Below, piece by piece: positions 16,417 through 25,464 of a stretch of 64,000 bases of DNA; the first letter of the stretch is position 1, and every line of letters begins with the position of its first letter. This stretch comes from Aquificales bacterium (lineage in GTDB: Bacteria; Aquificota; Aquificia; Aquificales; Aquificaceae). The DNA lies in NCBI GenBank assembly GCA_027037055.1, contig JALWBR010000024.1, positions 23,797-87,796 of the forward strand, written 5' to 3'. The position numbers and the translations under genes were made by a program. A model generated the notes under the pieces. The model worked only from the letters and a program-made list of their open reading frames with translations. It was not told where the DNA came from and did no database searches.

Positions 16417-18905
16417 GCGGATACTACTTTATTTCTGCCTTCCTTTTTAGCCCTGTAGAGCCTTTCATCCGCTATATGGACTATTCTATCTATGTTACTT
16501 CCGTCCTCAGGAAATGTGGCAACTCCGAAGCTTGCGGTTACGGTTATATTCTTCCCCTCGGGCAGTGTGAACTCCGTTGAAGAAAGTATCTTTCTCAACC
16601 TTTCCGCAACCTCCACAGCTTTACTTTTTTCCGTATCAGGCATAATTATTATGAACTCTTCTCCTCCATATCTTCCAACAACATCGCTACTTCTCAGATT
16701 TTCCACCATCTTTGAAGCAAAGGTCTTTAAAATCATATCCCCCGCTTTGTGGCCGTATGTATCGTTCAATTTTTTGAATTTATCAATATCAACCATTACA
16801 ACAGAAAGATCCTTCTTATTCCTTCTGCTCCTCTGTATCTCCCTTTCAAACACCTCGTCAATAAATCTCCTGTTGTAAAGCCCTGTAAGGGGATCCCTTA
16901 TGGAAAGCTCTCTATTTATCTTTATAAGCCTGAGGTTTGATACAAAGGGACCGAAGGCGCTGAAAAGATCTTGAAGGAAAGTTATCTTCTCCTGAGTAAA
17001 AAAGTTTTCCTCCTTAGACATAAGAGTAACTATCGCAAGAATATTACCAGAAACAGAGATGGTTATACACATATAAGATTTAACATCGGGCGATATGTGT
17101 GCGTAAGGACACTTGAAATCCCTTTCCGAATTAACAACAAAATAATTACTTGAAACCATAGCTTTGCACATATCTATATCAAGCTCAAGACAGTCCCTTA
17201 ACCACAACCTTTGCTCTTGAGCAATAAAAGTATCCATTATCTTGTTGATGGTACTATCAACCCTGTATATATGAACACCGTCAAAATTAAGCTGTTTTAA
17301 AACATGAAGCAATACCTGATAAGCTTCCTCCTCGGAAGTTGATCTGTTCAAGGAGATTATAAAGTTGTGGAATATTTCAAGCTCCTCCTTTTTCTTTTTG
17401 ATTTCCTCCTCCATCTCAATCTTCTCGGAGATATCCCTCGCTGCAACAAGAATACAAAGCCTTGAATTTATCTCCACCTTTGTGGCGGTTATCTCAACAG
17501 GTATCTTCCTGCCGTCTATTGTTTTGTAATATCTCGTACCTTTAACTATACTGTCCTGTCTTACTATCCTCTGCACATTCTCCATAATGGTCTCTTTGTC
17601 AGCATCAACAATATCATATATAGTAAGGTTTACTATCTCATCCTCCGTATAGCCGAGAGTTTTAATCGCAGAATAGTTAGCCAAACATATTTTTCCGTCC
17701 TTCACATCGTATATAAGGATCATATCAGGGGTAGAATTCAAAATCTTTGTATATGTTTCAAATCCCTTCCTTACCTCCTCCTCCTTTTTGTGTTCCTGAG
17801 TTACATCCCTTATTATGAGCTTTATTCTTCCCCTTTCCTCGGAACCTGTTTTAAGCAAAGAGCCTGAAACATCGTATATACTACCGTTACTGCTGAATCT
17901 GATAGATTCAAATTTACCATCCTTTATAAGGCTCATGTATATTCTTACCCACTCATCTTCAGGAATGATCTCAGTAATGGGAGAATCTATAATACCCACC
18001 CCGAAATGCTTCATAGCGGATCTGTTAGCCCATATTATGATGTGTCCATCAGTTGTATCAATGACATCAACGATAATCTCGGGGAGAAGATTTAACATCT
18101 CCCTCGTTATCTTTAAGCGTTTTTCAAGGAAATTCCTGTAACTTCCCTCAAAGCTCTGAATTATGTCGCGCTGGGTAATTATTCCCACAGCATTACCGTC
18201 ATCGTCCTCAACAACCAAACGCCTAACCCTTCTCTCATCCATTATCTTTACAACTTCAACAATCTCCGTATTCTCATTAACGCTCAAAACCGGTGATGTC
18301 ATATATTCCCTGACGGGTTTATCAATGTCAATAAAATTACTGCTCAGTCTTAGGATATCCCTTTCTGTAATGATACCCACAGCCTTACCATTTTCAACTA
18401 TGGGTACTGCACCTATATTATTTTTTGACATTAGCTCTATAGCGTAGGATAAGGGTCTTTCTGGAGAAGCACTTATAAGAGGTCTTCCGAGCCCTATAAC
18501 ATGCTTTACCCTCAAAGATGAGGATAGGAAATTCCTGCTCAGATTAACAAGAATATCCCTCTCCGTAACAACGCCGACAAACTCCTTCCTGTCATCAACT
18601 ACAGCGACCCTCCTTATATTATTCTCCACCATAATAATAAGGGTATGGAGGAGTGTCCTTGATTTGTTTATAGAGATAACGGGTTTTGTGGCATAGTCTA
18701 TCGCCCTTCCAGAGAGATCAACCCTCTCATAGAAAAATCTTACAATATCCCTCTCAGTAATAATACCTACAGGCTTGTTATCCTCAACAACGACAACAAC
18801 GCCCTTTCCGTATTTATTCATAACCTTGATGGCATTGATAAGGGTATCCTCTGGTTTTATATAAAATTTCTCATCAAGTATATCTTCCAATCTCAGGGGT
18901 TCCAT
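16413..18905 (-). CDS. Four-CBS, PAS-PAS-GAF-GGDEF diguanylate cyclase
   Basis: 830 residues if translation starts at MEPLRLEDIL. The longer frame starts 51 bases upstream and would overlap the divergent transporter gene, so the shorter start is preferred. Four CBS motifs in two Bateman modules (about 7-265), each ending G-x-x-T-E/Q-R-D-I, are followed by two PAS domains (about 270-505), a GAF domain (about 515-665) with several Cys, and GGDEF. The active site GGEEF is at 747-751, and an RSSD inhibitory site lies five residues before it. It should make c-di-GMP, with product inhibition, under the control of adenylate binding to CBS and a second ligand at PAS or GAF. There is no membrane segment. 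It is convergent with mlaE. Confidence 0.93.
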   Translation of the reverse strand: MEPLRLEDILDEKFYIKPEDTLINAIKVMNKYGKGVVVVVEDNKPVGIITERDIVRFFYERVDLSGRAIDYATKPVISINKSRTLLHTLIIMVENNIRRVAVVDDRKEFVGVVTERDILVNLSRNFLSSSLRVKHVIGLGRPLISASPERPLSYAIELMSKNNIGAVPIVENGKAVGIITERDILRLSSNFIDIDKPVREYMTSPVLSVNENTEIVEVVKIMDERRVRRLVVEDDDGNAVGIITQRDIIQSFEGSYRNFLEKRLKITREMLNLLPEIIVDVIDTTDGHIIIWANRSAMKHFGVGIIDSPITEIIPEDEWVRIYMSLIKDGKFESIRFSSNGSIYDVSGSLLKTGSEERGRIKLIIRDVTQEHKKEEEVRKGFETYTKILNSTPDMILIYDVKDGKICLANYSAIKTLGYTEDEIVNLTIYDIVDADKETIMENVQRIVRQDSIVKGTRYYKTIDGRKIPVEITATKVEINSRLCILVAARDISEKIEMEEEIKKKKEELEIFHNFIISLNRSTSEEEAYQVLLHVLKQLNFDGVHIYRVDSTINKIMDTFIAQEQRLWLRDCLELDIDMCKAMVSSNYFVVNSERDFKCPYAHISPDVKSYMCITISVSGNILAIVTLMSKEENFFTQEKITFLQDLFSAFGPFVSNLRLIKINRELSIRDPLTGLYNRRFIDEVFEREIQRSRRNKKDLSVVMVDIDKFKKLNDTYGHKAGDMILKTFASKMVENLRSSDVVGRYGGEEFIIIMPDTEKSKAVEVAERLRKILSSTEFTLPEGKNITVTASFGVATFPEDGSNIDRIVHIADERLYRAKKEGRNKVVSA

Positions 18906-18936
18906 CAATATATAATGATAGTTTAAATTTATAAAA

Positions 18937-19836
18937 ATGGATAAGAAAGATAACATTAAAAGTTTAACGATAGCTTTAATCCTGATATCTTTCTTTGCAA
19001 TAGTTGAAGCTGTAGGCGGTTTTATAACGGGTAGCTTAGCCCTTATATCAGATGCGGGTCACATGGTAACAGATGCCATCTCAATACTTATAGCCCTTGT
19101 CGCCCAGATTATAGCATCAAAGAAATTGAACAGAAACATGACTTACGGACTTTACAGGGCGGAAGCGGTAGCAGCCTTTTTTAACGGTATCTTCCTCATA
19201 GGTATATTTGCTTACATCTTTTATGAAGCCATAGAAAGATTTCAAAAACCGCGCGAAATAATGGGTCTTCCAATGCTTATAATAGCAGTAATAGGCCTTA
19301 TTGTAAATATAATTGCTATGATCATACTGTTAAGAACATCTGAAAAGAACATAAATATAAAGGCTGCACTTCTTCATGTTCTGACCGACACCCTCGGATC
19401 TGTGGCTGCTATTATAGCAGGCATATCCGTGTATTTTTGGAAGCTCTATATAATGGACCCAATACTCAGCATTGTTGTTGTCTTATTACTATTACCCAGC
19501 ACATACAATGTTATAAAAAGCTCCTTATCAATATTGATGGAATTTGCCCCTAAGGAGATAAACATAGAAGAAATTGAAAAAGACTTAAGAGGTATTGAAG
19601 AAGTTATTGATATTCACGATCTGCATATCTGGTCAATAACCTCTGGTAACGATATACTTACGGTTCATATAGTTACGGAAAGAATATCCTCATCCCAGAA
19701 AATACTGAAGGAAGTTCATAAAATAGCAGAGAATTATGGGATAAGACATACGACCGTACAGATAGAAAAGGTAGGTTTTCCTTGTCCGGAAGTATGCCCC
19801 GTTTTTGAAAAATCAAAGAGGGAACACACCCACTGA
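18937..19836 (+). CDS. Cation diffusion facilitator (CzcD/ZitB-like)
   Basis: 299 residues and six membrane helices. Metal-site motifs are SDAGHMVTD (HxxxD, near 37-45) in helix 2 and HVLTDTLGS (HxxxD, near 146-154) in helix 5. The cytosolic C-terminal domain ends with a Cys/His-rich tail (CPEVCPVFEK...HTH), a likely metal-sensing element. It exports Zn2+, Co2+ or similar ions by proton antiport. It is divergent from the CBS-GGDEF gene with a gap of about 31 bases. Confidence 0.94.
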   Translation: MDKKDNIKSLTIALILISFFAIVEAVGGFITGSLALISDAGHMVTDAISILIALVAQIIASKKLNRNMTYGLYRAEAVAAFFNGIFLIGIFAYIFYEAIERFQKPREIMGLPMLIIAVIGLIVNIIAMIILLRTSEKNINIKAALLHVLTDTLGSVAAIIAGISVYFWKLYIMDPILSIVVVLLLLPSTYNVIKSSLSILMEFAPKEINIEEIEKDLRGIEEVIDIHDLHIWSITSGNDILTVHIVTERISSSQKILKEVHKIAENYGIRHTTVQIEKVGFPCPEVCPVFEKSKREHTH

Positions 19837-19838
19837 GG

Positions 19839-19867
19839 TTGATATTTAAATACCTATATACTATATT
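19839..19867 (+). promoter_or_regulatory. Sigma-70 promoter for minCDE
   Basis: TTGATA (19839-19844) and TATATT (19862-19867) are separated by exactly 17 bases, right after the transporter stop codon and 15 bases before the minC ATG. Each box matches the consensus in five of six positions. It is the clearest promoter in the window. Confidence 0.7.
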
Positions 19868-19882
19868 TTAGAAAATAGCATA

Positions 19883-20455
19883 ATGATTGAGCTAAAAGGT
19901 CTCACGATACCTGTTGTGATCATCAAAATAAAAGAGAAAAAGCCACTTCAATCCTTAAAAGAAGAAATTAAGGAAAAACTGAGCGGACCTTTCCTCAAAT
20001 GGGGTTATTTCCTCATAGATTCGGATTCACTCCTTACAAGAGAAGAAATTAGTGAGCTTGAAGATTTCCTTCATACCATGAATCTGAACAGTGTAACCGC
20101 AATTGAAAAGAGGGAAACATCCAGAGAAGAGAGGAGATTACTGATAATTGACCGTTGTTTGAGATCCGGGCAGAAGGTGGAACACAATGGTGATGTGCTT
20201 GTTCTCGGAGATGTTAACAGGGATGCTGAGGTAGTAGCGACGGGGAACATAATAGTAACTGGAACCCTAAGAGGAATCGCCCGTGCGGGAGTTATGGGAG
20301 ACGAGGATGCGGTTGTTGTAGCGTACAGGATGGAACCTCAAAGAATAGAAATAGGTTTAAAAATGGCAATATTAATGGACAGTGATAAAACATCCCCCGG
20401 CTACCCTGAGGTTGCACGGGTTGAGGATGGAAAGATAGTTCTTGATAGGGTATAA
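19883..20455 (+). CDS. minC: Septum site-determining protein MinC
   Basis: 190 residues. The N-terminal domain (1-95) inhibits FtsZ. The C-terminal beta-helix (about 100-190) has VEHNGDVLVLGDVN and GNIIVTGTLRGIARAG, the usual MinC core, and binds MinD. It blocks division at the cell poles together with MinD. It is the first gene of minC-minD-minE, 21 bases before minD. No clear Shine-Dalgarno sequence precedes it. Confidence 0.93.
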   Translation: MIELKGLTIPVVIIKIKEKKPLQSLKEEIKEKLSGPFLKWGYFLIDSDSLLTREEISELEDFLHTMNLNSVTAIEKRETSREERRLLIIDRCLRSGQKVEHNGDVLVLGDVNRDAEVVATGNIIVTGTLRGIARAGVMGDEDAVVVAYRMEPQRIEIGLKMAILMDSDKTSPGYPEVARVEDGKIVLDRV

Positions 20456-20476
20456 TCAGCCTTGTAGGAGGATTAA

Positions 20477-21265
20477 ATGGCAAAGGTAATAGTAATAACT
20501 TCGGGAAAAGGAGGTGTGGGAAAGACAACTTTAACCGCCAACTTGGGTATAGCCCTTTCCATGATGGGTAAAAGGGTAATAGTCATTGATGCGGATATAG
20601 GTTTAAGAAATCTTGACATGATACTCGGACTTGAAAACAGAATAGTTTACGATGTTCTTGATGTTCTGGAAGGAAATGTTCCGGTTGAAAAAGCCCTTGT
20701 AAGGGATAAAAGGGGAAACACTTTGTGGCTTTTGCCCGCCAACCAAACAAAAAATAAGGATGCGGTGGATAAAAAGAAATGGCTAAATCTTATTGATGCA
20801 CTTAAAAGTTTGGAAAACTATGACTACATCTTAATAGATTCACCCGCGGGTATAGAGGAGGGCTTTAAGAACTCCGTTATGCCTGCTGACACTGCCCTAA
20901 TTGTCGTAAACCCAGAGGTTTCTTCCGTAAGGGACGCGGACAGGGTTATAGGACTCTTAGAAAGCATGGATAAAAGGGATTATCACATAATAGTAAATCG
21001 TATAAACTGGACTCAGGTCAAAAAGGGTGAGATGCTATCCGTTGAAGATATAGTGGATATATTGAAAGCCCATTTAATAGGCGTAGTACCTAACGATGAT
21101 AATCTCGTAGATTTCACCAACAGGGGAGAACCAATAGTCCTTGACAAGGATAGAGCTGTATCAAAGGCAATAATTGATATTGCAAGGAGAATTACGGGAG
21201 AAAAGGTACCTATGGTTTATCATAAGGAGAAGAAGGGCTTGCTCAGTAAACTCTTAGGGAGGTAA
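20477..21265 (+). CDS. minD: Septum site-determining ATPase MinD
   Basis: 262 residues. The deviant Walker A motif is GKGGVGKTT (10-18), followed by DADIGLRNLD and the Walker B-like IDSPAG. The C-terminus carries a short basic, leucine-rich stretch (KGLLSKLLGR) that fits the membrane-targeting amphipathic helix. ATP-bound MinD recruits MinC to the membrane and is released by MinE. TAGGAGG precedes its ATG. Confidence 0.97.
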   Translation: MAKVIVITSGKGGVGKTTLTANLGIALSMMGKRVIVIDADIGLRNLDMILGLENRIVYDVLDVLEGNVPVEKALVRDKRGNTLWLLPANQTKNKDAVDKKKWLNLIDALKSLENYDYILIDSPAGIEEGFKNSVMPADTALIVVNPEVSSVRDADRVIGLLESMDKRDYHIIVNRINWTQVKKGEMLSVEDIVDILKAHLIGVVPNDDNLVDFTNRGEPIVLDKDRAVSKAIIDIARRITGEKVPMVYHKEKKGLLSKLLGR

Positions 21266-21268
21266 AAA

Positions 21269-21511
21269 ATGCTTCCGTTTTTAAGATTCGGAAGAAAAAG
21301 CAAAGATGAGGCAAAGAAAAGGCTAACCCTGATTCTTCAATATGAAAGGCAGGGAATCCCGCCCTCTCTTATAGATAACTTGAGGAAGGATATAATAGGC
21401 GTATTATCTAAATATCCCCAAATAGATATAGACGATATAAACCTTTCCCTTAAAGGTGACAGGGAAGGTGTGGCAGAGATATACATAAGCATACCCGTAA
21501 AAGGATCTTAG
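21269..21511 (+). CDS. minE: Cell division topological specificity factor MinE
   Basis: 80 residues, normal length. KKRLTLILQYERQG is the MinD-interacting helix/strand, and the C-terminal topological specificity domain follows, with SLIDNLRKDIIGVLSKY. It stimulates MinD ATPase and produces the pole-to-pole pattern. It starts 3 bases after the minD stop and ends 1 base short of the convergent prfA stop. Confidence 0.93.
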   Translation: MLPFLRFGRKSKDEAKKRLTLILQYERQGIPPSLIDNLRKDIIGVLSKYPQIDIDDINLSLKGDREGVAEIYISIPVKGS

Positions 21512-21512
21512 A

Positions 21513-22601
21513 TCAAAGTGCCCTTTCCATTTCCTTTATTTTTTCCTCTATCTCCGCTGTCCTGAGAGCATCTATAAGTTCGTCAAGGTTACCCTCAAGT
21601 ATCTCGGGTAGTTTGTAAAGGGTAAGATTTATTCTGTGATCCGTCACCCTGTTCTGGGGAAAATTGTAGGTCCTTATCTTTTCACTTCTTTCTCCTGTTC
21701 CCACCTGTTCCCTTCTTTCCCTTGCTATCTCCTCTTCTTTCAACCTGTTGTAATAATCCTTAAGTCTTGCATAAAGTATTTTCATAGCCTTCTGTCTGTT
21801 CTGATATTGGGATCTTTCTTCTTGACATGAGACGGTTATTCCCGTCGGTATGTGCGTTATTCTGACTGCTGTCTCCGTAGTATTCACATATTGACCCCCA
21901 GCACCAGAAGCCCTGAAAGTTTCAATCTTTAAATCCTGAGGGTTTATATGAATATCCTCCTCCCCCGCCTCAGGAAGTACCGCAACAGTCACCGTTGATG
22001 TGTGAATCCTTCCTCCTGATTCTGTAACAGGAATCCTTTGTACCCTGTGAACACCGCTTTCATACTTTAGCCTTGAATAAACATCCTTACCTTCCACAAG
22101 AGCAATAACCTCCTTAAATCCGCCGAGACCCGTCCTGTTGGCACTCAATATGGTTATCTTCCATCCTTTTTCTTCCGCATATTTTTGATACATTCTGAAA
22201 AGATCCGCTGCAAAGAGTGCAGCTTCTTCACCACCCGCACCCGCCCTTATTTCAAGAATTATATTCTTAGATTCATCCGGATCCTTAGGGATCATCAGTT
22301 CTTTGAGCTTATCCTCAGTTGCCTCAAGCTTTTCTTGAAGACGCCTTACCTCCTCCTCTGCCAATGCCTTTATATCTTCATCACCGCTACGAAGAAGCTC
22401 CTTAGCTTCCTCATATTCCCGTTCATACCTTTGATACAGTTTGTATGTTTCGTAAATTTCAGAAAGCTCTTTAAGCTCTTTATTAAGTTTCTGGTACTTT
22501 TTTATATCCTGAACTATCTCAGGCTTTGATATTTCTTTTTGTAACTCCTCATACCTTTTCGCTATCCCCTCTAACCTTCTAAGTAAAAACTTGTTTTTCA
22601 T
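21513..22601 (-). CDS. prfA: Peptide chain release factor 1
   Basis: 362 residues. The GGQ motif is in [15 protein letters not shown], and [14 protein letters not shown] contains the P-V-T recognition tripeptide, which marks RF1 (RF2 has SPF). It reads UAA and UAG and releases the peptide. It overlaps the rpmE stop by ATGA. The GGQ glutamine is normally methylated by PrmC, which is not in the window. Confidence 0.96.
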   Translation of the reverse strand: MKNKFLLRRLEGIAKRYEELQKEISKPEIVQDIKKYQKLNKELKELSEIYETYKLYQRYEREYEEAKELLRSGDEDIKALAEEEVRRLQEKLEATEDKLKELMIPKDPDESKNIILEIRAGAGGEEAALFAADLFRMYQKYAEEKGWKITILSANRTGLGGFKEVIALVEGKDVYSRLKYESGVHRVQRIPVTESGGRIHTSTVTVAVLPEAGEEDIHINPQDLKIETFRASGAGGQYVNTTETAVRITHIPTGITVSCQEERSQYQNRQKAMKILYARLKDYYNRLKEEEIARERREQVGTGERSEKIRTYNFPQNRVTDHRINLTLYKLPEILEGNLDELIDALRTAEIEEKIKEMERAL

Positions 22602-22798
22602 TCTTTGTTTGTAAGTTTACCCTCCTCTATTTCAATAAAGTGGGGTTTTATCTTCAATTTACCTATGTAGAAAGGATGGCACTTGTTACAAACCTCCAGA
22701 TGTACGGTTCCGCCCTTCGTTGACAAAAGGGTAAAAGTATTTCCACATCCGCAGACAAAAGTTGTTGGCTTAAGCTCTGGATGAATACCTGCCTTCAT
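22598..22798 (-). CDS. rpmE: 50S ribosomal protein L31 (zinc-binding type)
   Basis: 66 residues from the ATG at 22798. GGAGG is 8 bases upstream of it, but only 2 bases from an in-frame GTG two codons earlier, so the ATG is preferred. The zinc ligands are C-G-C near residue 17-19 and C-N-K-C near 36-39, followed by HPFYIGK. It is part of the rho-rpmE-prfA group, 14 bases after rho. Confidence 0.95.
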   Translation of the reverse strand: MKAGIHPELKPTTFVCGCGNTFTLLSTKGGTVHLEVCNKCHPFYIGKLKIKPHFIEIEEGKLTNKE

Positions 22799-22812
22799 TA
22801 ACACTACCTCCT

Positions 22813-24108
22813 TTATGCATTCATTGCCTTTAAAAATTCCTTATTTGTTTTAAATTTCCTTAGTTTATCAAGTAAAAACTCCATAGCTTCAACAGGATCC
22901 ATAGTTGAGAAGAATTTTCTGAGTACCCATATTCTCTGTAACTCCCAAGGCTCCAACAACAGCTCCTCTTTCCTTGTGCCAGACTTTTCAATGTTAATGG
23001 CGGGGAATATTCTCCTCTCCATTAACCTCCTGTCAAGATGAATCTCCATATTTCCCGTACCTTTAAACTCCTCATATATTACATCATCCATCCTTGAACC
23101 GGTTTCAATAAGAGCGGTAGCTATTATGGTAAGACTTCCGCCTTCTTCTATATTCCTTGCCGCACCGAAGAATTTTTTAGGTCTTTGTAGGGCTGTCGCC
23201 TCAATACCTCCAGAAAGCACTCTTCCTGTAGGCGGTGTTACAGCATTTGAGGCCCTTGCAAACCTTGTCATAGAATCAAGAAGTATAACAACATCCTGTT
23301 TCAGCTCAACCATCCTTTTTGCCCTTTCAACTATAAGCTCAGCAACCTGCATGTGTCTCTCTGGAGGTTCATCAAAGGTTGAAGCTACCACCTCAGCACC
23401 GTCACCCACTATCCTGCGCATCTCCGTAACTTCTTCGGGTCTCTCATCAATCAGCAATATAATAAGGTGGACATCGGGATGGTTGGTGATTATAGCCCTT
23501 GCCAGTTTTTGGAGTAATACAGTTTTACCCGCCTTGGGAGGAGCAACGATTAACCCCCTCTGTCCCTTACCTATGGGTGCTACCAAACTTACAACCCTCG
23601 TGGAAAGCTCGTTAGGATCAAATTCAAGATTAAACCTTTCCGTAGGATGATAGGGTGTCAATTTATCAAAAGAAGGTCTCTTCCTAAGCGTCTCAACATC
23701 CGCGGATAACCCGTTCACAGCCTCAATTTTTATGAGAGCCTTGTACTTCTCATTATCCCTCGGCAGTCTTGCAAAGCCTATTATGTTATCTCCCGTTCTA
23801 AGCCCGAACTTCTTTATCTGGGACGGTGAAACATATATGTCGTCCCAACTGGGCATGTAATTATTTTCCGAACTTCTCAAAAATCCGTATCCGGAGGAAG
23901 ATATTTCAAGAACGCCGTTAACGAATACGAGTCCCTCTTCCTTAGCCTGGGCCTCAAGAATGCGTTCTATAAGCTCCTCTTTCTTCAGCCCCGTGATTCT
24001 TGAAAGACCCAGCTCCTTCCCTATATTCTGTAACTCCGTTAATGTTAGCTTCCTCAAATCCTCAAGGCTGTAAGCTTTATTTTCCTGAGCTTGTTCCGTA
24101 TCTTGCAT
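22813..24108 (-). CDS. rho: Transcription termination factor Rho
   Basis: 431 residues. The N-terminal helical region has [13 protein letters not shown]. The RNA-binding cold-shock domain (about 50-120) has a GYGFLR RNP1-like motif. The ATPase core has Walker [13 protein letters not shown] near 184-195, then [14 protein letters not shown] and the Q-loop/R-loop segments. Rho loads on C-rich RNA and terminates transcription. It is followed by rpmE and prfA on the same strand; mnmE ends 16 bases upstream of its start. Confidence 0.97.
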   Translation of the reverse strand: MQDTEQAQENKAYSLEDLRKLTLTELQNIGKELGLSRITGLKKEELIERILEAQAKEEGLVFVNGVLEISSSGYGFLRSSENNYMPSWDDIYVSPSQIKKFGLRTGDNIIGFARLPRDNEKYKALIKIEAVNGLSADVETLRKRPSFDKLTPYHPTERFNLEFDPNELSTRVVSLVAPIGKGQRGLIVAPPKAGKTVLLQKLARAIITNHPDVHLIILLIDERPEEVTEMRRIVGDGAEVVASTFDEPPERHMQVAELIVERAKRMVELKQDVVILLDSMTRFARASNAVTPPTGRVLSGGIEATALQRPKKFFGAARNIEEGGSLTIIATALIETGSRMDDVIYEEFKGTGNMEIHLDRRLMERRIFPAINIEKSGTRKEELLLEPWELQRIWVLRKFFSTMDPVEAMEFLLDKLRKFKTNKEFLKAMNA

Positions 24109-24123
24109 GGCTCACACTCCTTT

Positions 24124-25464
24124 TTATTTTCCTATACAAAATTTTGAAAATATATTTGATAGTATATCCTCTGTTGTTATATCACCTACTATTTCTCCCA
24201 ATTTATTAACCGCTTCTTTCAGATGCACCACAGCTATCTCCATACCCAACCCTGATTCTATTGCCTTCCTGAAGGTATCTATAGCCTCAACAGCCTCCTC
24301 CAACAGTACAGAATGTCTCACAGAAATAAACACCTTATACTCCGTTTCAACAACACCGACAGTACCGATTATGGCCTTTTCTAACTCAGGGATTCCTTCT
24401 CTTGTTATTGCACTTACCATTATTATAGACTTTCCATCAAAATTTTCAAGGGGTCTTTTAATACCCAGATCAACTTTGTTACCCACTATTATAACATTTT
24501 TCCCCTTTATCCTTTCGTATATTTCCATATCATACTCATCAATACCCCTACTGATATCAAAGACAAAAAGAACAATGTCCGCTTCTTCAACCTTACTAAG
24601 ACTCCTCTCCACGCCTTCCCTTTCTACGGGATCCTTAGTATCCCTTATACCCGCGGTATCCACAAGAATTAAAGGAATACCTTTTATATAAACATCCTCC
24701 TCAATATAATCCCTCGTAGTACCCGGAATCCCCGTTACTATTGACCTATCTTTACCGGTAAGGGTATTAAACAAAGAAGATTTGCCCACATTAGGCTTTC
24801 CGACAATGGCAAGCTTTATACCTTCCTTAAAGAATCTTCCCCTCTCGTAAGTATCAAGCAAAGATCTTATACCATCTTCAACCTCTATGAGTAAAGACAT
24901 AAGCTCATCATGTTCTATTGAAGGTATATCTTCTTCTCCGAAATCAATATCCGCCTCTATAAGTGATAAAAGGTCAACAAGCTTATTCCTCAGGGGTCTT
25001 ATTATCCTTGAAAGCTCACCCCTCAATTGGTTCACCGCGGATCTTAAAGCAGTATAACCTTTTGCAGAAATTATCTCTTCAACCGCCTCCGCCTGAGTTA
25101 GATCCATCTTTCCGTTCAAAAAAGCCCTTTTTGTAAATTCACCCGGTTCCGCAAGCCTTGCACCTCCCCTTACTGCCAGCTCTAAAGCCTTCTTGAGTAT
25201 AAGAGGATTACCGTGAAGGTTCAATTCAACCATATCCTCACCCGTATAACTCGCGGGACCCTTATAGAATATAAGTATTCCTTCATCAATAATTTCACCC
25301 CTCTCATCCACAAGCTCACCGTAATGCGCATATCTCGGCTTTATATCGCCTTTTACTTTAAAGAAACCTTTAACTATATCAAGCACACCTTGCCCCGAAA
25401 GCCTAACTATGCCTATGGCTCCTCTTCCCGGAGGTGTTGAAACAGCAACAATAGGCTCCTTCAT
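24124..25464 (-). CDS. mnmE: tRNA modification GTPase MnmE
   Basis: 446 residues from the ATG in [16 protein letters not shown]. The upstream extension in frame would start at TTG and lacks family similarity, so it is rejected. The N-terminal folate-binding domain has [21 protein letters not shown] residues. The GTPase domain starts at [10 protein letters not shown] with IPGTTRD and DTAGIR. The C-terminus ends CIGK, the catalytic Cys motif. With MnmG it makes cmnm5U34 in tRNA. ATGA overlap with the upstream SBBP gene. Confidence 0.96.
   Translation of the reverse strand: MKEPIVAVSTPPGRGAIGIVRLSGQGVLDIVKGFFKVKGDIKPRYAHYGELVDERGEIIDEGILIFYKGPASYTGEDMVELNLHGNPLILKKALELAVRGGARLAEPGEFTKRAFLNGKMDLTQAEAVEEIISAKGYTALRSAVNQLRGELSRIIRPLRNKLVDLLSLIEADIDFGEEDIPSIEHDELMSLLIEVEDGIRSLLDTYERGRFFKEGIKLAIVGKPNVGKSSLFNTLTGKDRSIVTGIPGTTRDYIEEDVYIKGIPLILVDTAGIRDTKDPVEREGVERSLSKVEEADIVLFVFDISRGIDEYDMEIYERIKGKNVIIVGNKVDLGIKRPLENFDGKSIIMVSAITREGIPELEKAIIGTVGVVETEYKVFISVRHSVLLEEAVEAIDTFRKAIESGLGMEIAVVHLKEAVNKLGEIVGDITTEDILSNIFSKFCIGK

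Noticed and set aside
18906..18956. Seventeen-codon extension of the CBS-GGDEF gene
   Set aside because: It would overlap the divergent transporter head-on; MEPLRL begins the first CBS domain.
23126..23650. 174-codon antisense frame in rho
   Set aside because: Ser/Ile/Thr-rich shadow of a conserved gene.
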